Shown: in pieces, positions 26,324 through 36,158 of the stretch
How positions within the stretch are numbered: the stretch's first letter is position 1
Layout of the letters: each line of letters opens with the position of its first letter
Assembly (NCBI GenBank): GCA_016617495.1
Contig: WYCU01000003.1
Span: 62,001 to 126,000, forward strand
Length of the DNA: 64,000 nt
DNA from: Azonexaceae bacterium s22
GTDB lineage: Bacteria > Pseudomonadota > Gammaproteobacteria > Burkholderiales > Rhodocyclaceae
Reading direction: 5' to 3'
Position numbers and translations under genes: made by a program
The notes under the pieces: generated by a model
The model's database searches: none
What the model saw: only the letters and a program-made list of their open reading frames with translations
What the model was told of the DNA's origin: nothing

Positions 26324-27544
26324 TTACTGATCGAGACCGAAGGTACGGTGCAGGACGCGCACGGCCAGTTCCAGGTATTTCTCGTCGAGAACGACGGAAA
26401 TCTTGATCTCGGACGTGGAGATCATCTGGATGTTGATGCCTTCATCCGCCAGGGCCTTGAACATCTTGGAGGCCACGCCCGGGTGGGAACGCATGCCGAC
26501 GCCGACTGCGGAAACCTTGCAGATCTTGTTGTCGCCGGTCACTTCACGGGCGCCGAGCTTTTGCTTGACGCCTTCGAGGATGGCCTGGGCCTTGGCGTAT
26601 TCGCCACGGTTCACCGTGAAGGAGAAATCGGTGGTGCCGTCGTGGCCGACGTTCTGGATGATCATGTCGACGTCGATGTTGGCGTCGGCGATGGCGCCCA
26701 GGATCTGATAAGCGATACCCGGGGTATCCGGAACGCCCAGCATGGTCAGCTTGGCTTCGTCGCGGTTGAAGGCGATACCGGAAATGATCGGTTGTTCCAT
26801 GTTCTTGTCTTCCTCAACAGTAATCAGCGTGCCCTCGCCTTCATCCTGGAAGCTGGACAGCACGCGCAGTTTGACCTTGTACTTGCCGGCGAATTCGACC
26901 GAGCGGATCTGCAGCACCTTGGAGCCGAGGCTGGCCATTTCCAGCATTTCTTCAAAGGTGATGGTGTCGAGCTTCTTGGCTTCCGGCACCACGCGCGGGT
27001 CGGTGGTGTAAACCCCATCGACGTCGGTGTAGATCTGGCATTCGTCGGCCTTCAGTGCGGCAGCGAGTGCCACGCCGGAGGTGTCGGAACCGCCACGGCC
27101 AAGGGTGGTGATGTTGCCTTCTTCATCGACGCCCTGGAAGCCGGCAACGACGACCACCTTGCCGGCTTCGAGGTCACGACGCATGTTGGATTCGTCGATG
27201 GACAGGATGCGCGCCTTGGTGAACGTGCTGTCGGTCAGCACCTTGACCTGACCGCCGGTGTAGCTGCGGGCATCGACGCCGATGCTCTTGAGCGCCATGG
27301 CCAGCAGGCCGATGGTCACTTGTTCGCCGGTGGCACAGATTTGATCGAGCTCACGCGGATCGGGATTAGCCTGAATTTCCTTGGCCAGCGCGATCAGCTT
27401 GTTGGTTTCGCCGCTCATCGCGGAAACGACGACCACGACCTGATGGCCCTGGGCATGGAACTTGGCGACACGTTTGGCGACATTCTTGATCCGCTCGGGG
27501 TTTCCGACCGAAGTGCCGCCGTATTTTTGAACAATCAACGCCAT
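26324..27544 (-). CDS. lysC: Aspartate kinase
   Basis: Aspartokinase phosphorylates aspartate at the head of the lysine, threonine, methionine and isoleucine pathways. The 406-aa protein begins MALIVQKYGGTSVGN (KYGGTS catalytic motif) and ends with two ACT domains, the site of amino-acid feedback (SFTVNRGEYAKAQ and IQMISTSEIKISVVLDEKY). An internal Met (MEQPIISGIAFNRDEAKL) could start a separate ACT-only beta chain, as in some LysC types; this is only a possibility. No other pathway gene is adjacent. Confidence 0.96.
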   Translation of the reverse strand: MALIVQKYGGTSVGNPERIKNVAKRVAKFHAQGHQVVVVVSAMSGETNKLIALAKEIQANPDPRELDQICATGEQVTIGLLAMALKSIGVDARSYTGGQVKVLTDSTFTKARILSIDESNMRRDLEAGKVVVVAGFQGVDEEGNITTLGRGGSDTSGVALAAALKADECQIYTDVDGVYTTDPRVVPEAKKLDTITFEEMLEMASLGSKVLQIRSVEFAGKYKVKLRVLSSFQDEGEGTLITVEEDKNMEQPIISGIAFNRDEAKLTMLGVPDTPGIAYQILGAIADANIDVDMIIQNVGHDGTTDFSFTVNRGEYAKAQAILEGVKQKLGAREVTGDNKICKVSAVGVGMRSHPGVASKMFKALADEGINIQMISTSEIKISVVLDEKYLELAVRVLHRTFGLDQ

Positions 27545-27574
27545 GAATTTGTCCGGTTAACGAAAAATATACGG

Positions 27575-27602
27575 AAAAAGAGGGTAGATTTTAACCTACC
27601 CT
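27575..27602 (-). terminator. Terminator after the histone-deacetylase-like gene
   Basis: AGGGTAG (minus strand, 27602-27596) pairs with CTACCCT (27587-27581), followed by CTTTTT. It separates that gene from lysC. Confidence 0.85.
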
Positions 27603-27636
27603 GGCTTTTTTCAGAAGAATCAGTGCCCTGCAGCGA

Positions 27637-28563
27637 TCAAAGATCGGCCAGGGCACGCAAATGCGCCCCGACGCTGCGGGCCAGCGAAGACATTACGTAG
27701 CCGCCTTCCAGCATGGACACGATGCGCTTGTCGCAAAGTTCCGCGGCGAGCTTCTTGAGGTGCTCGGTGCACCAGGCGAAGTCCTTTTCGAACAGCTTGA
27801 GGCCGCCCATGTCGTCTTCGTAGTGCGCGTCGAAACCGGCAGAGATGAAGATCATCTGCGGCTTGAATTCGCGCAGGCGCGGCGTCCAGACCTGCAACAC
27901 GGCGTCACGGAATTCTTCACCGGTGGAGCCGGCTGCCAGCGGCACGTTGCACATGTTGGCGGCCGGCTTGTCGGCGCCACTGTACGGATAGAACGGATGC
28001 TGGAAGATGCTGCACATCAGCACTTGCTCATCGCCGGCAAAACAGTCTTCCGTACCGTTGCCGTGGTGAACGTCGAAATCGATGATGGCCACGCGCTCCA
28101 GGCCATGCACCTTGAGGGCATGACGGGCTGCGACGCCGATGTTGTTGAAGAAGCAGAAACCCATCGGGGTTGCTTTTTCAGCGTGATGGCCCGGCGGACG
28201 GATGGCACAGAATGCGTTCTCGACTTCCCCCTTCATGACGAGATCGACTGCCAGCGTACCCGCCCCCGCGGAACGCAATGCAGCTTGCCAGGTGTGCGGA
28301 TTCATCGCGGTATCCGGATCGAGGTGCACGACGCCGTGTTCCGGCGATGCACGTTTGAGGCGCTCCAGATGGGAAGCCGGGTGCACGCGCAGCAACTGTT
28401 CCAGCGTCGCCAGAGGCGCATCGTAATAAACGAAATAGGCATCGATGCCCTGTGCAATCAGATGATCGTTGATGGCGGTCAAACGTTGCGGACACTCCGG
28501 GTGGTGCGCACCCATGTCGTGAAGCAGGCAATCGCGGTGGGTAATGAAGGCAGTGGTGCTCAC
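27637..28563 (-). CDS. Histone deacetylase-family zinc hydrolase
   Basis: The 308-aa protein has the class II HDAC/acetylpolyamine-amidohydrolase fold with intact motifs: HPECPQRL, RPPGHHAEK (tandem His), FDVHHGNGT and SAGFDAHYEDDMGG for zinc binding and catalysis. Bacterial members deacetylate polyamines or acetylated proteins; the substrate here is not evident. I chose the GTG at 28563 because GGAGAGAG sits 5 bases before it; the open frame continues upstream but without a site. It ends at its own terminator and is divergent from moxR. Confidence 0.9.
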   Translation of the reverse strand: MSTTAFITHRDCLLHDMGAHHPECPQRLTAINDHLIAQGIDAYFVYYDAPLATLEQLLRVHPASHLERLKRASPEHGVVHLDPDTAMNPHTWQAALRSAGAGTLAVDLVMKGEVENAFCAIRPPGHHAEKATPMGFCFFNNIGVAARHALKVHGLERVAIIDFDVHHGNGTEDCFAGDEQVLMCSIFQHPFYPYSGADKPAANMCNVPLAAGSTGEEFRDAVLQVWTPRLREFKPQMIFISAGFDAHYEDDMGGLKLFEKDFAWCTEHLKKLAAELCDKRIVSMLEGGYVMSSLARSVGAHLRALADL

Positions 28564-28683
28564 TTGTTCTCTCTCCAAACCGGCGTGGAACGATAAGCCG
28601 CGCCGAACAGGCATTATCGGCCGAATCGCCGCACCCCTACAAGCATTAGAATAGTTTCCGAACCATTTTTTGGAAAAATCGCC

Positions 28684-29631
28684 ATGCTGAATGTGAAGAT
28701 GCCGCGTTTGAAGGCAGCCGACAGCCCATTCGACCCCATTTTAAGCGCTGCGAGTAGCGTCATTCTGGGCAAGGAACACGAGATCCGCCTGGCACTCGCC
28801 TGCCTGCTTGGCGGCGGCCATTTGCTGATCGAGGACTTGCCCGGTGTCGGCAAGACGACGCTTGCCCACACCCTGGCACGTCTGCTCGGCCTGAAGTTCT
28901 CGCGGATTCAATTCACCAGCGATCTGTTGCCGGCGGATATCACCGGCGTTTCGATTTACGACCGGAATCAAGCGGATTTCCGCTTCCTGCCCGGGCCGAT
29001 TTTTTCCCAACTGATCCTCGCCGATGAAATCAATCGCGCCACACCCAAAACACAGAGCGCGCTGCTGGAGGCGATGGAAGAAGGCCAGGTAACTGTCGAG
29101 GGCGAAACCCGGCCATTGCCCGATCCTTTTTTTGTCATTGCCACACAAAACCCCTCGCACCAGATTGGCACCTTCCCCTTGCCGGAATCCCAACTGGACC
29201 GTTTCCTGATGCGTATCGAGCTGGGCTACCCCGCCCGTAACGCCGAACGCGCGCTGCTTGCCGCCGGCAGCCGTCGCGAGGCCGCTGACACGCTTACGGC
29301 CTTGATCGATGCCGCCGAGATCCCCGGCTTGCAGCAACAGGTTGCCGCGGTCTACGCCTCGGATGCGATCCTGGATTACGTTTACGCCCTGATCCAGGGA
29401 ACGCGGCACACCGGCGAATTCCGGCATGGCCTGTCGCCTCGGGCCGGGCTCGGGTTGCTGGCCGCCGCGCGTGCCTGGGCATGGCTCGCCGGGCGGGATC
29501 GCGTGTTGCCGGATGACGTTCAGGCAATTTTCCCGTTCGTGGCCCGCCATCGGCTGATCGCCTCGCACAGCGGCGCCCTGCCCCGTGCCGAGGATATCGA
29601 CGCCTTCTTGCGCAGCATTGCCATCCCCTGA
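28684..29631 (+). CDS. MoxR-family AAA+ ATPase
   Basis: A 315-aa AAA+ protein with Walker A GVGKTTLAHTLA, Walker B LADEINRATPKTQSALLEAMEEGQVT and the sensor region ATQNPSHQIGTFPLPESQLDRFLM. MoxR ATPases act as chaperones for maturation of metalloenzymes or membrane complexes. It heads the set moxR-DUF58-tgpA, a recurring group whose exact client is not known. The promoter is not clear. Confidence 0.93.
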   Translation: MLNVKMPRLKAADSPFDPILSAASSVILGKEHEIRLALACLLGGGHLLIEDLPGVGKTTLAHTLARLLGLKFSRIQFTSDLLPADITGVSIYDRNQADFRFLPGPIFSQLILADEINRATPKTQSALLEAMEEGQVTVEGETRPLPDPFFVIATQNPSHQIGTFPLPESQLDRFLMRIELGYPARNAERALLAAGSRREAADTLTALIDAAEIPGLQQQVAAVYASDAILDYVYALIQGTRHTGEFRHGLSPRAGLGLLAAARAWAWLAGRDRVLPDDVQAIFPFVARHRLIASHSGALPRAEDIDAFLRSIAIP

Positions 29632-29641
29632 CACCCCGACC

Positions 29642-30592
29642 GTGTTTGAAGAGCTGAAACGGCGACTTTTCCGCTGGCAAAGTGACGGCATTGCGCCCTT
29701 AAAATTGTCGCAACGGCGTATCTATATCCTCCCGACCCGGGCGGGATTGCTTTTCGCCGTCATGCTGCTGGCCATGCTGACCGGTGCCATCAACTACAAC
29801 CTGGCACTGGGCCATGCGCTCGTTTTTTTGCTTTTCGGCCTGGCCATGAGCGGCCTCGTGCATACCTTTCGCAACCTTTACGGCCTGAGCATCGCACCGG
29901 GGCGCTGCATCCCCTGTTACGCCGGCGAGCAGGCCATTTTCCCACTATTGTTGGCCAACGATAGCGACCGCCCCCGGCCGACACTGCGCTTGCGCGCCAA
30001 CAAGGCAAACGAAGCCGCTCAATGCAGCCTCGCGCCCCATGAAACCCGGTCAGTGCAGATCGGCATCCAGGCGACTCACCGCGGTTGGTTGGCGTTGCCA
30101 CGCGTTCGCCTGGAAACCGTTTATCCGCTGGGGCTGTTTGTCGCCTGGAGCTATTTGCAACCGGAGATGCGTGTGTTGGTGTACCCCCGGCCGGAGATCA
30201 CTCCACTGCCGCCCGAGGCGGCGATCCACGCCGCTGGCGAGTACCGGGGCGATGTCGGCCAGGAAGATTTTTCCGGCTTCCGTCCGCGACAACCCGCCGA
30301 CCCGCTACGCCACGTTGCATGGAAGGCCAGTGCCCGGCTCGGCGGTAGCGATACCTTGCTGGTCAAACAGTTCTCTGGCGGCGCCGCATCTGACCTTTGT
30401 CTGGACTGGTTGGCCACGCCGGACCATGCATCCGCGGAGCAGCGCATCGCCTGGCTGGCCGGTTGGGTCGTCGCAGCAGCAGCGGAACGGCGGCGATTCA
30501 GTCTGCGACTGCCGGGCCACGAAATCCCCACCGACGAAGGCGACGGCCAGATGCATCGTTGCCTCGAAGCCCTGGCGTTGTTTGAGCCATGA
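29642..30592 (+). CDS. DUF58-domain membrane protein
   Basis: A 316-aa protein with two membrane helices near the N terminus (residues 30-75: RAGLLFAVMLLAMLTG and ALGHALVFLLFGLAM) and a cytosolic or periplasmic DUF58/vWA-like part with the family motif EDFSGFRPRQPADPLRHVAWKASAR. The start is a GTG (29642) 10 bases after moxR; the open frame overlaps moxR. It overlaps the start of the transglutaminase gene. Confidence 0.88.
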   Translation: MFEELKRRLFRWQSDGIAPLKLSQRRIYILPTRAGLLFAVMLLAMLTGAINYNLALGHALVFLLFGLAMSGLVHTFRNLYGLSIAPGRCIPCYAGEQAIFPLLLANDSDRPRPTLRLRANKANEAAQCSLAPHETRSVQIGIQATHRGWLALPRVRLETVYPLGLFVAWSYLQPEMRVLVYPRPEITPLPPEAAIHAAGEYRGDVGQEDFSGFRPRQPADPLRHVAWKASARLGGSDTLLVKQFSGGAASDLCLDWLATPDHASAEQRIAWLAGWVVAAAAERRRFSLRLPGHEIPTDEGDGQMHRCLEALALFEP

Positions 30593-32547
30593 AATTCCGG
30601 AACTCCTCACCCCCCCTGGCCTACGGCGACTTTCCCTGGGTCTTCGCCGGTGCGCTGGCTACGACCTTGCCGCACGCCGGCCACCAACCCCTCTGGGTGA
30701 CCGCCATGGCGGCCAGCCTGTTTCTTTGGGCTTTCCTGCGCTGGCAAAAACAGGCCGCGCCCCCGGTGCGCTGGCTGCTCGTGGCACTCGTTGTCGCGGT
30801 GTGCGGCGCTGTGTTGCTCCAATACCGCACGCTGTTCGGGCGCGATGCCGGGGTGGCGCTTCTGGTCCTTTTCTCTGCACTGAAGCTGCTGGAGTTGAAA
30901 ACCCGTCGGGACGCGGTAGCCGCCGTGACGCTCGGCTATTTTTTGCTGCTCACCCACTATTTCGATGCGCAGGGCATTCCCACGGCAATCGGTCTGCTGG
31001 TTGCTGCAACCTTGCTGACCGCCACGCTTATCCGGATTCACGGCGGCCCTTTGCTCAAACCGCTGCCCACACTACGTTTCGCTGCGGTATTGATGGTGCA
31101 GGCGGTGCCCTTCATGCTTGTTTTGTACCTTTTGTTCCCCCGCATTTCCGGCCCCCTCTGGGGATTGCCACAAGACGCGCATGCCGGCCGATCGGGACTT
31201 TCCGATCAAATGGCGCCGGGATCGATTGCCAATCTGGCCATGAGTGGCGAAATCGCCTTTCGTGTGCGCTTCCCCGGACGGCCCCCCGAACGGAACCGGC
31301 TTTACTGGCGCGGCCCCGTGCTGGACAGCTACGATGGTAAAAACTGGCGCGCACTGCCGCCCATGGGCGGCGCACCGCAACTGACATTCCGCTCGCCCGC
31401 GCTAGCTTACGAAAGCACGGTGGAACCGCATGGCCGCCGCTGGCTGCTGGCGCTGGATGCCCCGGGCGCGCTGCCGAGCAATTTTGGCCTTTCCAGCACG
31501 TTGACCGCGACAATTCGCGAACCCTTGATTCAACGCCAGCGTTTCAGTCTTTCGGCCCATCTGGAATATGCCTTCAATGTCGAGGAAGACCAGCGCGTCC
31601 GCGAGCGCAACCTGCAACTCCCTGCCCGCACCAATCCGCAAGCACGCGCCTTGGCCGAAAGCTGGCGTCAAGCGCTCCCCGATCCGGCGCAACGCATCGA
31701 CAAGGCCCTAGCGCTTTTTGCCAATGGCGGTTTTGCCTACACCCTGACACCGCCCTTGCTCGGTGAGCAGCCGATGGACGATTTTCTGTTCAGCACCAAA
31801 CGCGGCTTCTGCGAACATTTCGCTTCGGCCTTCGTCTTCCTGATGCGTGCCAGCGGCATTCCGGCACGCGTCGTCACGGGCTATCAGGGCGGCGAACTCA
31901 ACCCCGTGGACAAATTTCTGGTGGTCCGTCAATCCGATGCCCACGCCTGGGCCGAGGTCTGGCTGGCCGAAAAAGGCTGGGTCCGGGTCGATCCGACTGC
32001 CGTGGTTTCTCCGGAACGCATCGGCGAAGGCATTACCGCCGCCTTGCCGGAAGGCGAACCGCTACCGGCAGCGATCCAGCTGAGAAGCGACTGGTTGCGC
32101 GACGTCCGTTTTCGCTGGGAGGCAATGAATAACGCCTGGAATCAGTATGTGCTCGGCTACAACACCGAGCGCCAACGGGACTTGCTTTCCCGGATGGGCT
32201 TCCCCGATGCAGATTGGCGCAATCTGGCCGCCCTGCTGGCGGCCGCCTGCGCCACGCTGTTCATCCTCGTCGCCGCTTGGGCTGTGCTGCAGCGCCCTCG
32301 TCGCGACCCGGTACAGCGGCTTTGGGACATCGCCCTGCACCGTTTGCGGCGAAGCGGGGTAAACTCCGCGCCTTGGGAAACGCCCAACCACCTCCTCAAT
32401 CGGGTTGAGGCCGAGCTACCGCAATGGGCGCCGGCTTTTACCGAGGTGGTTTCGGCCTATCTGGACGCACGTTACGGCCCCGGGCCGGCTGACCTGAACC
32501 GATTGCGCGCCGCAGTAGCGCGCCTGCCTCGCTGGAGAACACTTTGA
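30589..32547 (+). CDS. tgpA: TgpA-type membrane transglutaminase
   Basis: The 652-aa protein has six or so N-terminal membrane helices (to about residue 200), a periplasmic transglutaminase domain and a C-terminal helix with a DUF4129 tail. The catalytic triad is visible: Cys about 408 in RGFCEHFA, His about 452 in SDAHAWAEVW, Asp about 468 in VRVDPTA. P. aeruginosa TgpA is an essential transglutaminase of this kind. It overlaps the DUF58 gene by ATGA and mltB by TTGA, so the four genes from moxR form one unit. A one-mismatch dispersed motif lies at 31500-31514. Confidence 0.92.
   Translation: MKFRNSSPPLAYGDFPWVFAGALATTLPHAGHQPLWVTAMAASLFLWAFLRWQKQAAPPVRWLLVALVVAVCGAVLLQYRTLFGRDAGVALLVLFSALKLLELKTRRDAVAAVTLGYFLLLTHYFDAQGIPTAIGLLVAATLLTATLIRIHGGPLLKPLPTLRFAAVLMVQAVPFMLVLYLLFPRISGPLWGLPQDAHAGRSGLSDQMAPGSIANLAMSGEIAFRVRFPGRPPERNRLYWRGPVLDSYDGKNWRALPPMGGAPQLTFRSPALAYESTVEPHGRRWLLALDAPGALPSNFGLSSTLTATIREPLIQRQRFSLSAHLEYAFNVEEDQRVRERNLQLPARTNPQARALAESWRQALPDPAQRIDKALALFANGGFAYTLTPPLLGEQPMDDFLFSTKRGFCEHFASAFVFLMRASGIPARVVTGYQGGELNPVDKFLVVRQSDAHAWAEVWLAEKGWVRVDPTAVVSPERIGEGITAALPEGEPLPAAIQLRSDWLRDVRFRWEAMNNAWNQYVLGYNTERQRDLLSRMGFPDADWRNLAALLAAACATLFILVAAWAVLQRPRRDPVQRLWDIALHRLRRSGVNSAPWETPNHLLNRVEAELPQWAPAFTEVVSAYLDARYGPGPADLNRLRAAVARLPRWRTL
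31500..31514 (+). repeat. Dispersed motif copy 7, one mismatch (inside tgpA)
   Basis: GTTGACCGCGACAAT; TTTTGGCC lies about 20 bases upstream. It encodes LTATI in tgpA. Confidence 0.7.
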
Positions 32548-33548
32548 AACACATTCTTGGCGCCCTGTCGCTCGCCATCCCGCTGGTCCTGCCGTGCGCG
32601 AACACCTTCGCCGCGCCCGCTTCGGGCAGTTTTGCCGATAACCCGGAAGTCATCGAATTTGCCAGCAATCTGGCACAACGCGAAGGCTTCGACCGTAACG
32701 ACCTGCTGGAGCGCTTTGCCCGGATTGCGCCGAACGACAAGGTATTACAACTGATCAAACCGCCGGTTTCGCCCACCCAGCGTTCCTGGGAGCGCTATCG
32801 TCAGCGTTTCATCAACGAGCGCCGCATCAGCCGCGGCGTGCAGTTCTGGCAGGAAAATCCCGCCACCTTGGCGCGTGCCCGGGCGCAATTTGGCGTGCCC
32901 GAGGAAATCATTGTGGCCATCATCGGTGTGGAAACCGAATATGGCCGCAACATGGGCAATTTCAGCGTACTTGAAGCCTTGGCGACGCTGGCCTTTTATT
33001 ACCCACGCCGTGCCGAATTCTTCCGTACGGAGTTGGAGCAATTCCTGCTCCTCTCCCGCGAAAATTTGATGGACCCGCTGGCCGTTCGCGGTTCATTCGC
33101 CGGCGCCATCGGCATTCCCCAATTCATGCCCGGCAGCCAGCGGCGCTACGCCATCGATTTCAATGGCGATGGGGTCATCGACCTCAGCGGCAGCACGGTC
33201 GATGCCATTGGCAGCGTTGCGCGCTTCCTGGAACAGCATGGCTGGGTAGCCGGTGCCCCGATTGCCGTGCCGGCACGCACTCGCGCCGAACCGGACCGTG
33301 CCCTGATCGAGGCCGGTATTCAACCCACGCTCAAGGTGGGCGAACTCGCGCAACAAGGGATTTATGCCGATGCGGACCCGAATGGTGTAGTGACCTTGGT
33401 GGATCTGGTTTCCCCGGGCCGTTCGACCGAATATTGGCTCGGCTTCGACAACTTCTACGTCATCACCCGCTACAACCGTTCAAGTTTTTACGCGATGTCC
33501 GTTTTCCAACTTGCCGAAGAAATCCGTGCGCGCATGCCGCGCCAGTAA
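32544..33548 (+). CDS. mltB: Lytic murein transglycosylase B
   Basis: MltB cleaves peptidoglycan glycan strands with formation of 1,6-anhydro ends. The 334-aa protein starts at TTG, overlapping the tgpA stop, with a signal peptide (HILGALSLAIPLVLPCANTFA). There is no clear lipobox, unlike E. coli MltB. The catalytic Glu lies in VIIGVETEYGRNMG, followed by AGAIGIPQFMPGSQRRYAIDFNGDGVIDL. It ends in a shared hairpin region with the convergent rpoS. Confidence 0.92.
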   Translation: MKHILGALSLAIPLVLPCANTFAAPASGSFADNPEVIEFASNLAQREGFDRNDLLERFARIAPNDKVLQLIKPPVSPTQRSWERYRQRFINERRISRGVQFWQENPATLARARAQFGVPEEIIVAIIGVETEYGRNMGNFSVLEALATLAFYYPRRAEFFRTELEQFLLLSRENLMDPLAVRGSFAGAIGIPQFMPGSQRRYAIDFNGDGVIDLSGSTVDAIGSVARFLEQHGWVAGAPIAVPARTRAEPDRALIEAGIQPTLKVGELAQQGIYADADPNGVVTLVDLVSPGRSTEYWLGFDNFYVITRYNRSSFYAMSVFQLAEEIRARMPRQ

Positions 33549-33564
33549 ATCGGCAACGCCATGG

Positions 33565-33599
33565 CCGCGAATCGCAGCGCTTAAAGCAGCGATTCGCGG
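33565..33599. repeat. Perfect 11-bp inverted repeat spanning the rpoS stop codon
   Basis: CCGCGAATCGC (33565-33575) and GCGATTCGCGG (33589-33599) are perfectly complementary; the rpoS TAA lies between them, and the rpoS codons for SRES lie in one arm. There is no T-run, so termination or protection of the rpoS and mltB mRNA ends are both possible. Confidence 0.7.
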
Positions 33600-34516
33600 G
33601 AAATACCCCCGCGTTTGACGATCAGGCGCAAACGGTCAAGCGCTTCTACCTGAATCTGACGAACGCGTTCGCGCGTCAGCCCCAGTTCGCCGGCAAGCCG
33701 GTCCAGCGTGGCAATCTCGGCACCATTGAGCCCGTAGCGCCGTTCGATGATCTGCCGGTGGCGTTCGGACAACTGCGCCAGCCAGTTGGCAAGCAAGGCG
33801 CCCATTTCGTTCATTTGCAGCAGCGCCGCAGGATCCACCGCCGATTCGTCAGGAATCGCATCGCCAATGCTGTGGTTCGGATCGATCTCCAATGGGGCAT
33901 CCAGCGACGCAATGTGCTCATTAAGCTGCAAGATCCGCCGGACATCGGCGACGTTGCGATCAATCAGCGCAGCAATGCGCTCCAGTGAGCTTTCGCCGGA
34001 TTCTGCCAGCGTCAGGTGTCGCATGGCGCGCAGGACGACATTGATCTCCTTGACCACATGGACCGGCAAGCGAATGGTCCGCGACTGGTTCATGATGCCG
34101 CGCTCGATATTCTGGCGAATCCACCAGGTCGCATAGGTGGAAAAGCGGAATCCCCGTTCGGGATCGAACTTGTCCAGCGCATGGATCAGGCCGAGGTTTC
34201 CCTCCTCCACCAGATCGAGCAGGGGTATGCCACGGTTGAGATAATGTTTGGCGATATTCACGACCAAGCGCAGGTTGTGCTCGATCATTTTCTGACGCGC
34301 CTGGAAATCGCCGGCACGCACCCGCCGCGCCGTCGCCAACTCTTCATCCGGCGTCAGCAGCGGCTTGGCACCAATTTCATTCAGATAAAGCTGGGTAACA
34401 TCCTCAAGCAACTCCAGCTCACGAGGCAACGACTCCGAATCGAAAGGCTCGACCGGTTCCGCTTCCGGCAACAGCGGCCTTTCTTCGTCGTAATCGTTAT
34501 CCTCGCCGGGCCTCAT
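33581..34516 (-). CDS. rpoS: RNA polymerase sigma factor RpoS
   Basis: Stationary-phase and general-stress sigma factor, 311 aa. Regions 1.2 to 4.2 are all present: DVTQLYLNEIG, ARQKMIEHNLRLVVNIAKHYLNRG, LIHALDKFDPERGFRFSTYATWWIRQ, and the C-terminal helix-turn-helix (LGLTRERVRQIQVEALDRLR). The surE-pcm-nlpD-rpoS order is diagnostic and excludes RpoD or RpoH. It overlaps nlpD by ATGA. Internal rpoS promoters within nlpD, as in other proteobacteria, are likely but not located. Confidence 0.97.
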   Translation of the reverse strand: MRPGEDNDYDEERPLLPEAEPVEPFDSESLPRELELLEDVTQLYLNEIGAKPLLTPDEELATARRVRAGDFQARQKMIEHNLRLVVNIAKHYLNRGIPLLDLVEEGNLGLIHALDKFDPERGFRFSTYATWWIRQNIERGIMNQSRTIRLPVHVVKEINVVLRAMRHLTLAESGESSLERIAALIDRNVADVRRILQLNEHIASLDAPLEIDPNHSIGDAIPDESAVDPAALLQMNEMGALLANWLAQLSERHRQIIERRYGLNGAEIATLDRLAGELGLTRERVRQIQVEALDRLRLIVKRGGISRESLL

Positions 34517-35499
34517 CTTTTCGGCAAATACTGAACCGGATCAACCGATTTACCCTGCTTGCGAATCTCAAAATGGAGCTTGACCGTTTCGCTGTCGGTA
34601 TTGCCCATTTCCGCAATTTTCTGCCCGCGGGACACTTGCTGCCCTTCTTTCACCAGAATTTTCCGGTTGTGGGCATAGGCCGAAAGGTAGGTCGCGTTAT
34701 GTTTGACGATCACCAGTTCGCCATAGCCACGCAATCCGGTACCGGCATAAACCACCTTGCCATCAGCTGCGGCGAGCACCGGATCCCCCGACTTGCCGCC
34801 AAAATCCAGGCCTTTGTTACCGGACTCGCTGAACGGCTGCACGACTTTGCCGGACGAGGGCCATTGCCAGGCAACGTCATCGACATTTGCAGTCGCGGAA
34901 CTATCGGGCTTGGGTTCCGTCTTGACCTCCGGCTTGCTGGCCTGAGGGGCTTCGGTTTTTGCCCCATTTTTGCCGTCGACCGCGACAACCGCCGGTTTGG
35001 CGGGCGTGTCGCCGCTCCGGCTCAAGCGCGCATAGGCTTCGTCGGAATAAGGTTCTTTGCCGCCACGCGGCTCTTTCTGTGCGCCAGCCACGCCGCTCAC
35101 TGCGGGGGCGGCTGTCACGGGTTTAGGCGTATCCAGGGATTGCGTTTCGACCACCGAGGCCGTGGCGACCGGCTGCGCCACCACCCCGTTGCTCGCTGGT
35201 GCCGGCGACGCGCCCGGCGGCAGCACGCGCAACACCTGCCCTTCCTTGATCGCGCCGGGGTTGGCCAGGTTATTCCAGGCCGCGATCTCGCGGTAATCCT
35301 GGCCATTGTCGAGTGCGATCCGGTAAAGGGTATCGCCCCGTTTCACCGTGTAGTACCCGGGGCCGGACGGGACCGGTGCCGCTACGGCAGCGCTCTTGGA
35401 TTGCATCCCACCGGTGCGATCAACAGCCGGTGCGGGCGGTTGCGTCATGCATCCGGCCAGCAGTGCTACGGAAAAGAAGGAAGCGAATACGCGAATCAT
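34513..35499 (-). CDS. nlpD: Murein hydrolase activator NlpD
   Basis: An outer-membrane lipoprotein (lipobox LLAGC at residues 14-18) with a LysM domain ([28 protein letters not shown]), a Pro/Ala/Lys linker and a degenerate LytM/M23 domain. The metal-binding residues of active M23 enzymes are missing ([10 protein letters not shown] without His, KLHFEIR), as expected of NlpD, which activates amidase AmiC during cell division rather than cutting itself. The linker carries a dispersed-motif copy. It overlaps pcm and rpoS by ATGA. Confidence 0.95.
   Translation of the reverse strand: MIRVFASFFSVALLAGCMTQPPAPAVDRTGGMQSKSAAVAAPVPSGPGYYTVKRGDTLYRIALDNGQDYREIAAWNNLANPGAIKEGQVLRVLPPGASPAPASNGVVAQPVATASVVETQSLDTPKPVTAAPAVSGVAGAQKEPRGGKEPYSDEAYARLSRSGDTPAKPAVVAVDGKNGAKTEAPQASKPEVKTEPKPDSSATANVDDVAWQWPSSGKVVQPFSESGNKGLDFGGKSGDPVLAAADGKVVYAGTGLRGYGELVIVKHNATYLSAYAHNRKILVKEGQQVSRGQKIAEMGNTDSETVKLHFEIRKQGKSVDPVQYLPKR
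34975..34988 (+). repeat. Dispersed motif copy 8 (inside nlpD linker)
   Basis: GTCGACCGCGACAA preceded by TTTTTGCCCCATTTTTGCC (34956-34974). It encodes [11 protein letters not shown] on the nlpD strand, in the variable linker. Confidence 0.88.
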
Positions 35500-36158
35500 T
35501 GAGTTCCAGACAGGAGTGGTACAAAGCGAACGGCATCCAGACGCTTTTCTACAAAGGCCTGCGGGGTACGCTCGATGAACGAAAGATACTGTTCACCCGC
35601 GCCGACTGGCAAGATCAATCTGCCGCCCAAGGCCAATTGCTCCAGCAAGGCCGGCGGCACTTTCAGCCCTGCGGCAGCGACAATAATGCTGTCAAACGGT
35701 GCCGCTTCAGGCAAGCCAAATTGCCCGTCGGCATGTTTGAGGCGAACGTTGAATTGCTGCAGGGTACGCATATTGGCCTTGGCTTTTTCGAGCAACGGCC
35801 CCAAGCGCTCCAGCGCATAAACTTCATTAGTCAGTTGTGCCAACACCGCCGCCTGATAGCCACACCCTGCGCCGACCTCCAGCGTTTTGCCCAAAGAAGC
35901 ACGCCCATTGAGGAGCAATTCGATCATGCGTGCAACCACGTAGGGCTGCGAAATGGTTTGCCCCATGCCCAACGGCAGGGCCGTATCCTCATAGGCGCGT
36001 GAAGCGAGCGCCTCTTCAACGAAAACGTGACGAGGCACAGCGGCCATCGCGGCTAACACGGATTCGTTACGGATTCCCTTTTCTCGCAAGCGTTCAATCA
36101 TGCGCGCACGCGTGCGCTGCGAGGTCATCCCGATACCGTGCAAGCCCCCGGTGCTCAT
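35496..36158 (-). CDS. pcm: Protein-L-isoaspartate O-methyltransferase
   Basis: Pcm repairs isoaspartyl residues in aged proteins using SAM. The 220-aa protein has [55 protein letters not shown] (SAM motif I) and RLILPVG. It sits between surE and nlpD with ATGA overlaps at both ends, the standard stationary-phase order. Confidence 0.96.
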   Translation of the reverse strand: MSTGGLHGIGMTSQRTRARMIERLREKGIRNESVLAAMAAVPRHVFVEEALASRAYEDTALPLGMGQTISQPYVVARMIELLLNGRASLGKTLEVGAGCGYQAAVLAQLTNEVYALERLGPLLEKAKANMRTLQQFNVRLKHADGQFGLPEAAPFDSIIVAAAGLKVPPALLEQLALGGRLILPVGAGEQYLSFIERTPQAFVEKRLDAVRFVPLLSGTQ

